A stretch of DNA of 64,000 nucleotides. Source: Anastatus disparis (taxonomy: Eukaryota > Arthropoda > Insecta > Hymenoptera > Eupelmidae). Where the stretch lies: contig JAFFSR010000015.1 in assembly GCA_017163975.1 (NCBI GenBank), forward strand, positions 248,001 through 312,000. The letters are read 5' to 3'. Positions within the stretch are counted from its first letter, which is position 1. Each line of letters opens with the position of its first letter. This document shows, one piece after another, positions 34,281 to 45,842 of this stretch. The notes beneath the pieces are model-generated. The model saw only the letters and a list, made by a program, of their open reading frames with translations, searched no databases and was not told the DNA's origin. Made by a program: the position numbers and the translations under genes.

Positions 34281-34330
34281 TTGCTATTATGTCATTTTTA
34301 TTGCGTTATCTTGCGAATTCTGTAAACTAT

Positions 34331-35050
34331 TATTCTCTGTCTTTTTATTTTCGTAATTATAAAAGTAATCTTTATAATTAGAAAAAGTCTAGCCTATTAA
34401 GAGGATCAAAATTGACCCCACCGGAAACTGAAAAAATAAAAATGCTATCTTTTTATACATCTAAAAATACCGACAAAAAAAAATTTTTAGCTCTTTTTAA
34501 TGAATCATAACCTCAAAATTTATCAAAACGGATTTTTTTGTTTTTTGGCAATATCTCGGCTCCTAGTGGACGAAAAATACGTTTTTTTTTTAAATTGTAG
34601 GTTTTTGAAAGCCCTACAACTTGATGTAGGTAAAAAATAGTTTTGCCGTAGAATTCAAGCATTTGAAATTTTTAAAGTTCAATTAAAAAAAAACTAAGAC
34701 AACAGAAATAACCAAAAGAAAATATGTTGTTTTGCAACCAAAAAACTGTAACCATGAATTTTTTTAGATTTCTAGAAATGGTGTAATGGCCTACAGAAGC
34801 GAGAAACCACTTTATAGTTCGATTTTTGGGCATTTTTACCTACCTTCCGTACACTAAATGTGATTATAGTATCTTACATACCCCGGAATTATTTCCTATA
34901 CATAATCATTTGAAATTAGGTGAAAAAAACCTTCAATTTAAGCCTTGAAAAAGTTTGATAAATGCCCTAAAACCGGTAGGTATGCTCATTCACAGTTAAA
35001 AATATGAAGTATCAAATTAGTGAATCGTCAATAGTATGCATTTGCAGTAT
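34331..35050. repeat. Truncated repeat starting with TTAAGAGGATCAAAATTGA
   Basis: A TTAA at 34,397 is followed by gaggatcaaaattgacccca, a terminus-like word; no matching right end was found. The sequence is poly(A/T)-rich with no long frame. It may be a broken TTAA element. Confidence 0.35.
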
Positions 35051-35668
35051 TAAATTCAAGTAAGCATAATTTGGTTTTCTTATTGAATCTATTTTCGATT
35101 GAATCGGAAGATACTTACTTTGTGTTTAGTAGGATCATCAGGATCAAAGATTAAATGCATCGATAGCAATATCTGGAACCAATTTTTGTGAATACTAATC
35201 TTGGAAAATGTTCCATTGTTTAATTCATTATTTTGTAATCGAATTTTTTTACAATTGCAAAAAGATGAATCATTTATCAATATATATTAATATATTTAAT
35301 TTTTTTAACAAAAATGATACTGTAATAGAATAATGTGAAATTGAAATAATTGTTCATAAGGTAATAAGTGAACACAATAAATACGCTTACTTTCGCTTTT
35401 GAACAATCTTTTTAAATACCTTTGATTAATTTACATGAATCTAATTATGAAAATATAATTAAAAAATTCCATAAAGATAGTATTATCAATTTTTAAGAAT
35501 GAATAATTTATCATTTTTAATAATGTATTTACAAGTAATATTCTGAAAAAATGAATTTAATTACTAATAAAATTTCATTTTATTTCGTTTGTACACTAAC
35601 ACCTATAAAATAAAAAATCTTATAATCGTAGTTTGATTGATATGGAAATTAATAAACAAGAATGTTTT
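35051..35668. other. AT-rich spacer
   Basis: No coding or repeat signal identified beyond simple A/T runs. Confidence 0.4.
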
Positions 35669-37112
35669 TCAAGAAATTAAAAAAACTTTTTTTTCATCAC
35701 TATCTACCTCGATAACTGGTACAAAACCTTCCGTTACAAAAATTTTGCTTAATTTTGCAGCTGGTCTTATTTTTTTAGGATTGTATGTACCATAAGATAA
35801 ATAATATATTACGGCTGCTACATGTGAGCAGGAACCGATTGTTCTTAAACCATTCGCACATTCACAACAGTATCGCAGAATACTGCTATAACCAATCGAG
35901 TCCGGTTTATACTCAATATAACCCTGGTAGAAAATTTCATTATAACTTGATCATATTTTAACCATTTTTAACGAAAATGATCAATAACTGACTAATTTTC
36001 ATTAAAAAATGATCAGTTTATCTCATAACTGACGACGGTTAATAATCAAAAACTGGTCAAATTATGGTAGTTTTAGAATAATAGTTTTATTAAATATATT
36101 TATTTTCATTTGATTCTTTGATAAATATAAGTATTTGAAAATTAATGAGAAAATTTAATTTGAATTATAAAGAGAGTTAAAGTGAAAGTTTAAAGAAGAT
36201 CTATAAAGATTAAAAGCTTTATTTTTCTAATTTTTTAGGTTATTTTTTTCAAATATATTTGGCATAATATTCAAACATAACATTATTTACCATTGCAAAC
36301 TTCAAAGCTATTTTATAAAATATGATTCCTGATATAAATATATTTTATTTTATTTATTATTTTATTATTAAAAAAAATATATTAACTCATTTTGTTATTT
36401 TTTATACTTGAAAAATGTTAAATAAACAGGAAAAATAAATAAAACATTTTGATTATAAAAATATTTTATTATGAAATCTAATATATATATTTAATTTAAT
36501 AATACATAAATTATCTTTTCTTCCTCTTTTTTTATACAACTAGTGTATTTCTCAACTAGATCGTTTAGCCTACATTTTTTCTTTTTGTTAGTATATTTTC
36601 TTTTTCTATTAATGTTCTCCATAGTGTATTATTAAATGTTTTAAAGCAGATATGTATGTTTCAAGTAACATAACCTGCGTACTACGCAATCAATTGTAGT
36701 TAGCGAACGTTGCTTCAAAATTTTTAAATTGTTTTTCTCTCTTTTTCTCTCTGTTAGTCTCTTAACCTATCTTTTGATACACGAGCGCAAGTAAACAACT
36801 TAAGGCTGCAAGAATAGGGACGGCCGTTATGGACTGAGCGACTACGTATTTAAAGCGAGTTTATTATTTTTTTATCAGTTAATGATCAGTTTTATTGGTC
36901 ATGAAAAACTGATAAATAAATGATCATTGGTCATTTTTAGATGGTGTATTTTCTACCAGGGAACAATTGTAAGTTTTGCTGCTTATGTGCCGGGAGCGAA
37001 CTTGTATCTTGATTATATTATTTTTTTCTTTGCAATATTGTAAATGTATCTCATCATTTTCATCCAGCATTTCTGCTAAATAAGAAATAGCCTGCTGCAT
37101 TTAGTAAATACC
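35669..37112 (-). pseudogene. SWIM zinc-finger protein fragment, split by a foldback
   Basis: Read on the minus strand, an exon-like segment (36,962-37,112) starts after tttttacag, contains MQQAISYLAEMLDENDEIHL and ends at TYNC. The remainder (35,669-35,921) continues with YIEYKPDSIGYSSILRYC, then CECANGLRTIGSCSHVAAV, a CxC...CxH SWIM zinc-binding motif, and ends with a stop at 35,669-35,671. SWIM fingers of this type occur in MULE-like transposases and in large insect families of SWIM-domain proteins. The 1,040-bp foldback falls exactly between the two halves. Upstream exons were not found, so it is a 3' fragment. Confidence 0.65.
35922..36961. mobile_element. CCCTGGTAGAAAAT-ended element in the SWIM gene
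   Basis: Begins ccctggtagaaaatttcatt and ends attttctaccaggg, with an AA on both sides that restores the reading frame when counted once. Subterminal tgatcattttt and actgatcatttt words lie at both ends. No transposase frame. A small relative with the same end lies at 57,193-57,317. Confidence 0.75.
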
Positions 37113-37263
37113 TGTAAAAAATATTATTAATAATTTCCTAGTAATGATAATTTAATATTAAGAGGGGGTACAAGTAAAATCTTGTTTTCTCATATGAAAA
37201 TGATTTTTGTGGGAAATTGTGTAAAACTGTGAATAACTATAATAAACTACCGTAATTCAGACA
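37113..37263. other. Fragment of the CCCATATG family
   Basis: catatgaaaatgatttttgt followed by gggaaattgtgtaaaactgt matches the left end of the element at 21,197. It continues beyond the TTAA insertion, at about 37,669-37,950, with gttattcatagttactcaca-like words. Confidence 0.55.
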
Positions 37264-37668
37264 TTAAGGGGTGTCCTAATACCGGCACAGAGATCTACCT
37301 TATCTACATTTAAATTATGCATTTTAATGAAAATTTAACTATTTTTAACTAAAATTTATAGAAGAAGCACATTTTTAACATTCTAAAGAATTTATTGCAA
37401 CGTCAAAAGCCAGAATGAAAGTGAAAATGAAGACAAAAACTGCATAATACGATTATTCATAACTACATTGAAAAGTTAATCGTATTAAGCAGTTTTTGCC
37501 TTTATTTTTACCTTTATATTGTCTTTTAACGTTGCAATAAATTCTTTGGCATGTTAAGAATGTGCCTCTCCTACGAATTTCAGTCACGAATAGTTAAATT
37601 TTTATTAAAATTCATAATTTAAATGTAGATAAGGTAGAACTCTATGTCGGTATGAGGATTCCTCTTAA
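37264..37668. mobile_element. TTAA foldback MITE, family D (GGGGTGTCCTAATACCGG)
   Basis: TTAA at 37,264 and 37,665. Arms: ggtgtcctaataccggcaca and tctaccttatctacatttaa pair with the right half. Inner gcataatacgattattcata and its complement lie near the centre. Half-copies of the same family are at 40,000-40,320 and 40,317-40,532. Confidence 0.8.
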
Positions 37669-37956
37669 TAACAGTAAAAAACAGCTAACAATAGTAAATA
37701 ATAGTTAATAATAGTTATGAATGCTAAATAACAATGATTAACTGAAAGTTATGATTAGTAATAGTTATTCATAGTTACTCACATTTATACACATTTATTA
37801 ACAGTTACTCACAATTTCTAAAATTTTAGAATTGGTGGATAATTTATTATTATTTATACTCATTTATAGTTATTTATACTCATTTATAGTTATTTATTAT
37901 TTATAGTTATTTAGCTAGTTACAATGAAATACAGTTATTTTCTAATTTTCAACACC

Positions 37957-38460
37957 AAATATTAAAAACTGTAAGATTAGTAGAATTTTAACTGCTGCTC
38001 GGTTTAGAGGTAATTGAGGCAGCAATTAAAATACTACTAATAGTTTAATATTTTGTTCTGGAAATTTTTTTATTGATTTTTCAAATTATTTTGAATAACA
38101 TCACGCATAGATTTTGTTGTAGTTCTTATGAGTCAAAAATAAAAAATAAAAATCGTCATTTTTTATTGGAGCCCATACAGAAATAATTTCTGTAAATAAC
38201 TATTAATAACTGTGTATAAATGTGATAAAATGTGAAAAACTGTGTATAAATGTGAAAAAATGTGAAAACCTGTTAATAAATGTGAAAAACTCTAAATATC
38301 TGTAAGAAAATGTTAATAACTATATTTCATTGTTAATAATTAAATAACTATAAATATGATATATAGTATTTTAATTGCTGCCTCATTTACCTCTAAACCG
38401 AGCAGCAGTTAAAATACTACTAATCCTACAGTTTTTAATATTTAGTGATGATAATTTGAA
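37957..38460. repeat. Foldback with aaatattaaaaactgta ends
   Basis: The left arm caccaaatattaaaaactgt and aactgctgctcggtttagag pairs with the right arm near 38,350-38,455. The centre contains fragments of the CCCATATG family (38,165-38,345). Confidence 0.6.
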
Positions 38461-38521
38461 AATAACTATATTTCATTGTAACTAATTAACTATAAACAAC
38501 AAATAACTATATATGAGGATA

Positions 38522-39995
38522 CCCAGTCAAAAAAGGTTAGCTGTAAAATATAGCTAAAAAAATAGTTAAATATATAGCTGTATCGAGCTGTTTTTACAGC
38601 TACATCGATGTGTTTTTTTAGCTCTTTTTTATAGTTAAAAATGTACTTAATTTTATAGTTAATAATTTCGTTATCTACCTGGTCAAAAAAAGGTAGCTAT
38701 AAAAAGTAGCTAAAAAAATAGCTAAATATATAGCTGTATTGACCTGTTTTTACAGCTATATTGATGTGTTTTTTAGGTATTTTTTTTAGTCAAACGTTTA
38801 CCTAAATTTACATTTAATAATTTGATTATGTGCCCGGTCGGAAAAAGGTAGCTATAAAAAATAACTAAAAAAATAGCTAAATATACAGCTGTATTCTCAG
38901 TATTTTATAGCAGTATTTTCAGCTGTATTTTCGATATTTTACAGTTGTATTTTTAGCTGTATTTTTAGCTGTATTTTACAGCTATATTTTTATAGGAGTA
39001 TTTTTAGCTGTATTTTCGGAAATTCACATAAAGATTCTTTTATAATTTCACGGGATAATAACTTGTTAGTTATTTTCCTGTAAAAGAAAGTTTCAAAAAT
39101 GAGGTAAACCTCATAATGTTAGCTCTCCGAAGATCGAAGAACTTCTATGATTTAGCACAAAGTATCTTGATCTTATATACCTGGGTCCTCCAAATTTGTC
39201 GACGGAATCGTAAAATCTAAAGAAACGTCACCTTGCAACGGTGCACCAACCAATGATTAAAGACAGGTAAATTCATTTTCCCGGCGCTAGGTGGCGTTTC
39301 TCTGAATTTTACTATTCCATCGACAAATTTCGAAGACACGGGTATATAAGAGCAAGATACTTCCTGCTGAATCGTGGATGCTCTTCGATCATCGGAGAGC
39401 TGACTTTTATGAGGTTTACCTCATTTTTGAAACTTTTTTTTACAGGAAAATAACTAACAAGTTATTATGCCGTGAAATTATAAAATAATCTTTATGTGAA
39501 TTTCCGAAAATACAGCTAAAAATACCAATGAAAAATATAGCTGTAAAATATTAAAAATACAGTTAAAAATACAACTGTAAAATATCGAAAATACAGCTGA
39601 ATATACTGCTATAAAATACTGAGAATACAGCTGTATATTTAGCTATTTTTTTTGTTATTTTTTATAGCTACCTTTTCCCGACCGGGCACATAATCAAATT
39701 ATTAAATGTAAATTTAGGTAAACGTTTAACTAAAAAAAATAACTAAAAAACACATCGATATAGCTGTAAAAACAGGTCGATATAGCTATATGTTTAGCAA
39801 TTTTTTTAGCTACTATTTATAGCTACCTTTTTTTGATCGGTTAGATAACGAAATTATTAACTATAAAATTAAGTACATTTTTAACCATAAAAAAGAGCTA
39901 AAAAAAGACATCGATGTAGCTGTAAAAACAGCTCGATACAGCTATATATTTAACTATTTTTTAGCTATATTTTACAGTTAACCTTTTTTGACCGA
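38522..39995. repeat. 1.5-kb palindrome with tandem subrepeats in the arms
   Basis: The left arm has three tandem units of about 155 bases starting near 38,522, 38,678 and 38,832, each with ggtcaaaaaaaggtagctat or a variant. Short tandem words of cagctgtattttcagctgta type follow. The right arm is the reverse complement. The centre near 39,245 carries gcaacggtgcacc. Arm identity appears above 90 percent by eye. No coding frame. Ends are not flanked by a clear duplication. Confidence 0.75.
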
Positions 39996-40535
39996 GATGA
40001 CTGAAATTCGTAGGAGAGGCACATTCTTAACATGCCGAAGAATTGATTGCAATGTTAAACGACAGTATAAAAGTGAAAATGAAGACGAAAACTGCTTAAT
40101 ACGATTAACTTTCCAATGTAGTTATGAATAATCGTATTTTGCAGTTTTCGTCTTCATTTTCACTTTCATACTGTCTTTTAACATTGCAATCAATTCTTTA
40201 AAATGTTAAGAATGTGCCTCTTCTATGAATTTCAGTCATAAATAGTTAAATTTTTATTAAAATGCAAAATTCAAATGTAGATAAGGTAGAACTCTATGCC
40301 GGTATGCGGATACCCCTTAACTTTTCAATGTAGTTATGAATAATCGTATTATGCAGTTTTTGTTTTCATTTTCACTTTTATTCTGTCTTTTAACGTTGCA
40401 ATAAATTCTTTAGAATGTTAAGAATGTGCCTCTTCTATAAATTTTAGTCAAAAATAGTTAAATTTTTATTAAAACGCATAATTCAAATGTAGATAAGGTA
40501 GATCTCTGTGCCGGTATGAGGACACCCCTTAAATC
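39996..40535. repeat. Two partial family D TTAA elements in tandem
   Basis: 40,002-40,320 and 40,317-40,532 each end in a TTAA preceded by ggtatgcggataccccttaa or a close variant. The first has both arms around gattaactttccaatgtagt; the second keeps only one arm. Confidence 0.6.
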
Positions 40536-40587
40536 ATATGTTTGTCACCCGAGCCTTCGGCTCAGGTGACAATTACATACGATTTAA
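40529..40587. repeat. GC-tipped hairpin (CACCCGAGCCTTCGGCTC)
   Basis: ttaaatcatatgtttgtcac pairs with gtgacaattacatacgattt, the tip being cccgagccttcggctcaggt. Same type of tip as at 47,485 and 55,290. Confidence 0.65.
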
Positions 40588-40832
40588 GACATTTTTGAAA
40601 TTAACTCCCTTGGTGAATGATATACTATTTTCACATCCCCCAGCCTAAAGTTCGTACTTCTTTCCCTCTGAACAGAGGAAAAAGTACTGCGTTCAGTCGT
40701 CGGTTTTATAAGCATGCGCATGCGCGTTTCATATTCCATGATTCTCATGTGTACGCTATACTCTTGTGAACGATGTAAACTGTTAGAGATACGTAGCGTC
40801 GAAGAGTTTGCGTTAGCATTTTTACAACATAC
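40588..40832. other. Short intermediate stretch
   Basis: Contains gatatactattttcacatcc, a word that also borders the hairpin-type insertion at 41,970-42,115, and a short inverted pair ctttccctctgaacagaggaaa. No gene. Confidence 0.4.
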
Positions 40833-40835
40833 TTA

Positions 40836-41472
40836 GGGTGAAATCAGATGGAGCGGAAAATAGGCGACAGAACGTCACAGAAACTCAATTCCGCATCTTT
40901 GTATTCCGCCAACGGAGTAAAGACGACGTAATAGACGGCATCAATTTTTATTTTGTTTAAAAAAATTATTAGTGCTTCAATAACCTCACGTAATATTTTT
41001 AATTTGCTTTCCATAGCTGTACTTTTAATTTCAATCAAACTTTTAAATTCTATGTTGGTTAACTATTTGTTTAAACAATTTCAAAAAGTCTGTGACGCTT
41101 CTATTATCCCGTCAAATTTATTTCCCTATATTCACATGGAGCGGAATAGAAGTTCTGTGACGTTGATTAGCAATTTTGTAATTAAAAAATAATGATGTTA
41201 ATTGAAATATTTGGTTATAATAACAAACTATATTTTATTTTTATAAAAAAAGAATCTCATTACAATAACAATAGGTGATTATTTCCAACTTTTTTAACAT
41301 TTTTGTTGTTAATTTAAAATTCGCGGATACATTTGTATGCTATTTTTAACAATTTTTCAGCTACATTCCACGTCATGTGAACATAGGGAAAAAATTTGAC
41401 AGAAAACAAGGCGACGGAATGAATGTTCTGTGACGTTCCGTCGTCTATTTTCCGCTCCATCTGATTTCACCC
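40836..41472. mobile_element. 637-bp Harbinger-like MITE with TTA duplication
   Basis: Starts gggtgaaatcagatggagcg and ends with the reverse complement; the inverted repeat extends through ggaaaataggcgac and further. TTA lies on both sides (40,833-40,835 and 41,473-41,475). GGG ends with a 3-bp TTA/TAA duplication are the hallmark of PIF/Harbinger MITEs. Small frames inside show no transposase motifs. Confidence 0.8.
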
Positions 41473-41475
41473 TTA

Positions 41476-43170
41476 GAATATTTTTATTAAAAGTTGTGTC
41501 TCATCAATAAATATTAATTACATTTAATAATTAATATAGTTTAGCTACAATTTCAAAAAACTTGTTAGTGAATCTAGATTGAGTTAAAATTGCGTCAATA
41601 ACGCAATTACATTTCGACCTAACCTCTTCTTAAATGAAAATTACAAAACTAATTTTGAAAAACAAAACTCTAAGAATAGAAAAATAAGCATTGAAAATAA
41701 TATTGATAGTTCAAATGAACAAAAAACATGTGTATCATTTTCTAATTGTGAAATTCACAATTTAATAATAAATAATTGTAGTAACAAAACAGATAATAAA
41801 TATCACGAATAATTGTTTAACGTTAAATTGAAATTATATTTATATAAATTAATATATATTTTGTAATCAAAATAATCGTGAAAAATGTATTTGTGTTAAA
41901 TAAATATGTATTTTGTAAAAAATGTATTATCACATAAATATATGTAATTTTATTATTTTTAAAACGAACTTTAGGCTAGGGATGTGAAAAAAATTTATAT
42001 TGCGCTCGAGGAAAAAGTATGCTCCTCGCCCCGGCGTAAGTGATAACTATACGCGGGAGCCAACAACATACTTTTTCCTCTTGGCGCATAATATACTATT
42101 ATCATAAATAAAATAATTATACTTTTTTCAAAAGAAATTGTTTTCAAGCGCAATTTTTTATGCATACATGATTGTATAATAGATGTTTTCTTCATAAAAT
42201 TCACCATATTTTAAACGAAAAGTAAGTAACCGTACATAGAGTTTAATAAACAGCAGTAGTATAACATTTTTAATTGAAAAAAATTTTTTTTTAAATATTT
42301 TTGCCGGGCGCAATAGAGAAATAAATTTCGTGAATGTATTTAAAATTTCAATGCATTCCATTACGTACAGTAGGAGAAAATTAAACAACGGATTTTCAAT
42401 TCTCGGTCGGTATCGAATCTGCTCCGACCTGCACTTAATGAAGATTTCTTAATAATATGAAAATATAAAAAAAATTATTTTAATTTAAAAGTTTTTTTTT
42501 CTTAATTTGAAGAAATGTGATTCATCAAAACGCTATTATAAATATCGTAAAGAAACAGTATTAAGACTGAGTAATAATTTATTAATTTTGAAAATCTTTT
42601 TTTATAATTAAATGAATATTCAATGTCAAATATTTTTTGATTTCCAATGAATAATAATTTTGAGTCAATACCCCGTTTTTCACTCAAAATGCTTTTGGGA
42701 TTGTTTTTAAAAAGGTTTATTAATTCTCGAACTATTTCCTAATAAAATATAGTAATAGATTAATAATATTTCATATTTTTCATCAAAATAATAATAAAAA
42801 TATTCTTTGATTTTTAATAAATATTTATTTTGAATCAATAGTAAATTTTTAACTCAAAAACATTTCAGTAAGTTTTATTAACCTTCATGAGGCGGTCGGG
42901 TCTATTTCGCCGTTACATAGGGTGGCGCTGCGGTCAGGTGAGAGAAATCTATTAAATATTTTTTAAATAGCTACTTACAATTTTCTGAGACGACAATACA
43001 CTTTTAATTTTGTCATTTCCTCTAGCCATATATACGTAGAATAATTATTTACTTATCTAGTTTGAAAAGTCCAAAATATTGTTATAAAGCGAAAAATGCG
43101 ATGCAACGTAGGACCGATGTAAACAGGCGTGCACCTTTCTTTAGTGCGACAGAGAGAGCAATACTAAGGA
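41476..43170. other. AT-rich stretch with hairpin and TTAA-related repeat
   Basis: 41,970-42,115 holds an inverted pair (gaggaaaaagtatg against catactttttcctc) with a GC-rich centre. 42,141-42,450 is a copy of the worn foldback at 28,657-29,371, ending near gacctgcacttaatg. 42,880-43,100 has a GC-rich patch (ggcggtcgggtctatttcgc). No gene is supported. Confidence 0.5.
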
Positions 43171-43904
43171 ATGATGTATATGGCAAATAACAGTACGAAT
43201 GTGAACATTTTGAATAGTGATACAAGTTTTGATAGCCGCACTGTGACCAATCTAAATGAAACTCAAGATGTAAATAAAACGGACAAGACAAAATATTAGA
43301 AAATAAAATTATACATAACAATGAAGAACCTATTGAAGAAATGGAAATAGAAATAAGTAAAAGAGAAAATAAACGAGCATACTCACAAATTAGTTTAACT
43401 GATACACAAATGAGTTCAAATGAAAAATACAATGAGGATTTTCCTAAATTAACACAGGACCAAACAATAAAATAACAAACAAAAAAAGAAAAAATTATAA
43501 CAACAGAGGAAAATATAACTAAAACTCAAGAAACAATTAATCTGAACGCTATACTTACTGGAAAAAATAAAACAAACACCCTACAACTAAATACAACTCC
43601 AATGGATGAATTAGACAAAAAATTAATTAGTTTAAGAACATACTTAAATGAATCCAACACTATGCTGAATTACATCCAATTCAAAAACCTACTCGAAAAT
43701 CTAAGTGGCGCAAAAAATCCTATTGAAATAGTACGTGAACACACAACAAACATAGAAGAATTCATCCAATTCATAAAAACGGACGTATACCCAAATGTGA
43801 GGGATAGTGGCATAAGAAGAAGATGCACCTTACTTCTAAAATCCTTAACAGGAGCAACAAATACTCCTCTAAGCACACCAACAACATCAGACACAGAACA
43901 GTAA
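43171..43904 (+). pseudogene. LINE ORF1 (Gag-like) remnant
   Basis: Begins at an ATG in ATGATGTATATGGC, with at least two frame breaks before the last open part (43,602-43,904, 100 codons). The region is rich in Asn, Thr, Lys and Glu. The open part has a predicted helical segment (NPIEIVREHTTNIEEFIQFI) and a basic RRRCTLLLKSL. No zinc knuckles remain. Its place just upstream of the endonuclease identifies it as ORF1. Confidence 0.55.
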
Positions 43905-43931
43905 ATTAATTCAACAAAATAAAATAACAAA

Positions 43932-45190
43932 ATGGAAAAAATTATTCAATGGAACATAAATGGAATAAAAAACAATTATGAATATATGGAAAAACTAATA
44001 GAACAACATAATTGCAACATACTATGTATTCAAGAAACAAACCTAAAAGAAAAACAAAAAATTAAATTAAAAAATTTCAACTGCTACAACAAAAATAGAA
44101 CAGATTGTTCAGCAGCCAGTGGTGGAGTAGCAATACTAATCAAAAACACATTATACAGTCAAGAAATTCAAATCACAACCGACCTCGAAGCAATAGCAAT
44201 CAAAACAATAATAGGTGGAAAAACACTATGTATATGCAACATCTATTTAAGCAACAAATATGTACTCAACATAACCTCTCTAAACCATCTAACAGAACAA
44301 TTACCTCCACCATACATATTAATAGGTGATTTCAATAGCCACAGCCAAACATGGGGATCATATAAACTAGACAGCCAAGGCCAAACAACTGAAGAGTTCA
44401 TCAACAACAATGACCTAGTATTACTCAATGATTCTTCCCCAACTCACTATAACGTACGCAGCAATAGAACTAGTGCAATTGACTTAAGTCAGTACTCATT
44501 GACAATGGTGTACCACAAGGGTCCGTAATAAGTGTAATCTTATTCCTAATAGCAATAAATGATATACGAGACTGCATACAAAAACCGGTCAATTTTACCA
44601 TATTCGCAGACGACATAACCCTCTTTATTAAAGAAAAAAATATTAAAACAAGTAAAATAATTATGCAAAACATCCTACAAAAAATAAATGATTTTGCTGA
44701 CCAAACTGGATTTAAATTCTCAAAAAATAAAACTAAAGCTATTCTATTCAGCAACAAACACAAACCAGAAGAACCCAAACTATATATTAAAAAAAATCCA
44801 ATTGAAATAGTCAAAGAAATAAAAATACTAGGACTGATATTCGACAACAAACTAACATGGAACAACCACATAGTAAATCTAAAAGCACAATGCATACAAA
44901 AAATAAACATATACAAAACACTATCGGCCAAAAACTGGGGAACTAATGGAAACATCATTAAAAACACATATAAAGCCATAATCCAAAGTAAAATTGACTA
45001 TGGGAGCATTGTACACGGCTCAGCCAAAAAACACATACTTAAAAAACTGGACACAGTCTTAAATACGAGTATGAGAATCGCTACAGGAGCATACATAACC
45101 AGCCCAATCAATAGTATATTAAGTGAATGCAACATGATACCACTAGAATACAGAAGAATCCAAAACACACTCAACTATGGCACAAAAATA
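43932..45190 (+). pseudogene. LINE ORF2: endonuclease joined to partial reverse transcriptase
   Basis: The endonuclease (43,932-44,485) shows QWNINGI, the catalytic Glu in CIQETNLK, GDFNSHSQTWGS and the closing SAIDLS. Directly after that, in another frame, comes GVPQGSVIS and the catalytic IFADDITLF (about 44,600), then the thumb region to about 45,190 (KILGLIFDNKLTW). The normal sequence has FADD or YADD and roughly 200 more residues before it. The endonuclease would nick the target and the transcriptase copy the RNA; the deletion makes this copy dead. Confidence 0.82.
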
Positions 45191-45449
45191 TTAACGACTT
45201 ATTTTTTTATGAGTTTGGATCGGAAATTAGATATGAAGCTGGACAAACCTAACCTTAAAATACGATACATTGAAAGTTTTTATTATAACTTATTATGTAT
45301 AGTATTTTGGTAGATTTCTTGAGTTGTCCACGCTAGAGTTTAATCTTACAAATTTTTTCTTTGTAGTAAAAAAACTTGATTAAACGCATCATTTATCCAT
45401 AAGTTAGAATTGGAAATATTATTAGAAGACGGGCAGCTCCGTCATGCTC
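45191..45449. repeat. Dispersed repeat, copy next to the LINE
   Basis: Matches 46,003-46,260 directly (ggacaaacctaaccttaaaa, gtagatttcttgagttgtcc) and more distantly 28,010-28,270 and, inverted, 12,770-13,110. Thus four copies of one family are in the window. Confidence 0.7.
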
Positions 45450-45842
45450 TTAACGGTAGGCCGGAGTAGAACCTGATACCGACCGAGTAAAAATTGAGTT
45501 GTTTGTTATTTTCTCAAGTTTTAATCGGTGTATCTTCAAATCAAAGGTCGAGCGCAATAGATATTATTATTATGAACATCTATGCACAAGAAAAAAAATA
45601 TCTACCGGTTTGTTTTTGAGAAAAGTAAGTAACGCGAAAATATTATAAACATAAACTTTTACTGTAGCGTTACTTACTTTTCTCAAAAACAAACCAGTAG
45701 ATATTTTTTTTCTTGTGCATAGATGTTCATAATAATAATATCTATTGCGCTCGACCTTTAATTTGAAGATACACCGATTAAAACTTGAGTAAATAACAAA
45801 AATGCCAATTAGACAAGGACAGCGAATCCGACCTGCTCTTAA
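45450..45842. mobile_element. TTAA foldback MITE, family C, second copy
   Basis: TTAA at 45,450 and 45,839. Ends cggtaggccggagtagaacc and gacctgctcttaa pair imperfectly; the inner arms, with tctaccggtttgtttttgag, pair almost perfectly. Confidence 0.8.

Larger units (their letters stand above)
29900..34330 (-). mobile_element. Gypsy-like gag-pro element lacking reverse transcriptase
   Basis: Minus-strand order Gag, zinc knuckles, aspartic protease, long charged repeat region, integrase tail. No reverse transcriptase, RNase H or integrase core is seen between the protease and the tail, where Ty3/Gypsy elements normally have about 3 kb of them. I could not identify flanking LTRs, so the outer limits are approximate. 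Several stops separate the frames. Confidence 0.7.
43171..45190 (+). mobile_element. Internally deleted Jockey-like LINE
   Basis: Contains ORF1 remnants, an AP-type endonuclease and the C-terminal part of a reverse transcriptase, all on the plus strand and A-rich on that strand. The endonuclease runs straight into the palm region of the transcriptase, so the fingers and front palm are missing. No poly(A) tail or target duplication was recognised. The 3' side is followed by a different dispersed repeat. Confidence 0.8.

Noticed and set aside
34397..35050. Complete TTAA element
   Set aside because: Only one terminus could be found, so it was listed as a truncated repeat.
40953..41192. 79-codon frame in the Harbinger-like MITE as a transposase remnant
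   Set aside because: No DDE or nuclease motif is visible and the sequence is mostly hydrophobic.
44470..44979. 169-codon minus-strand frame opposite the LINE
   Set aside because: Antisense to recognisable reverse transcriptase; hydrophobic content is a by-product of A-rich sense codons.
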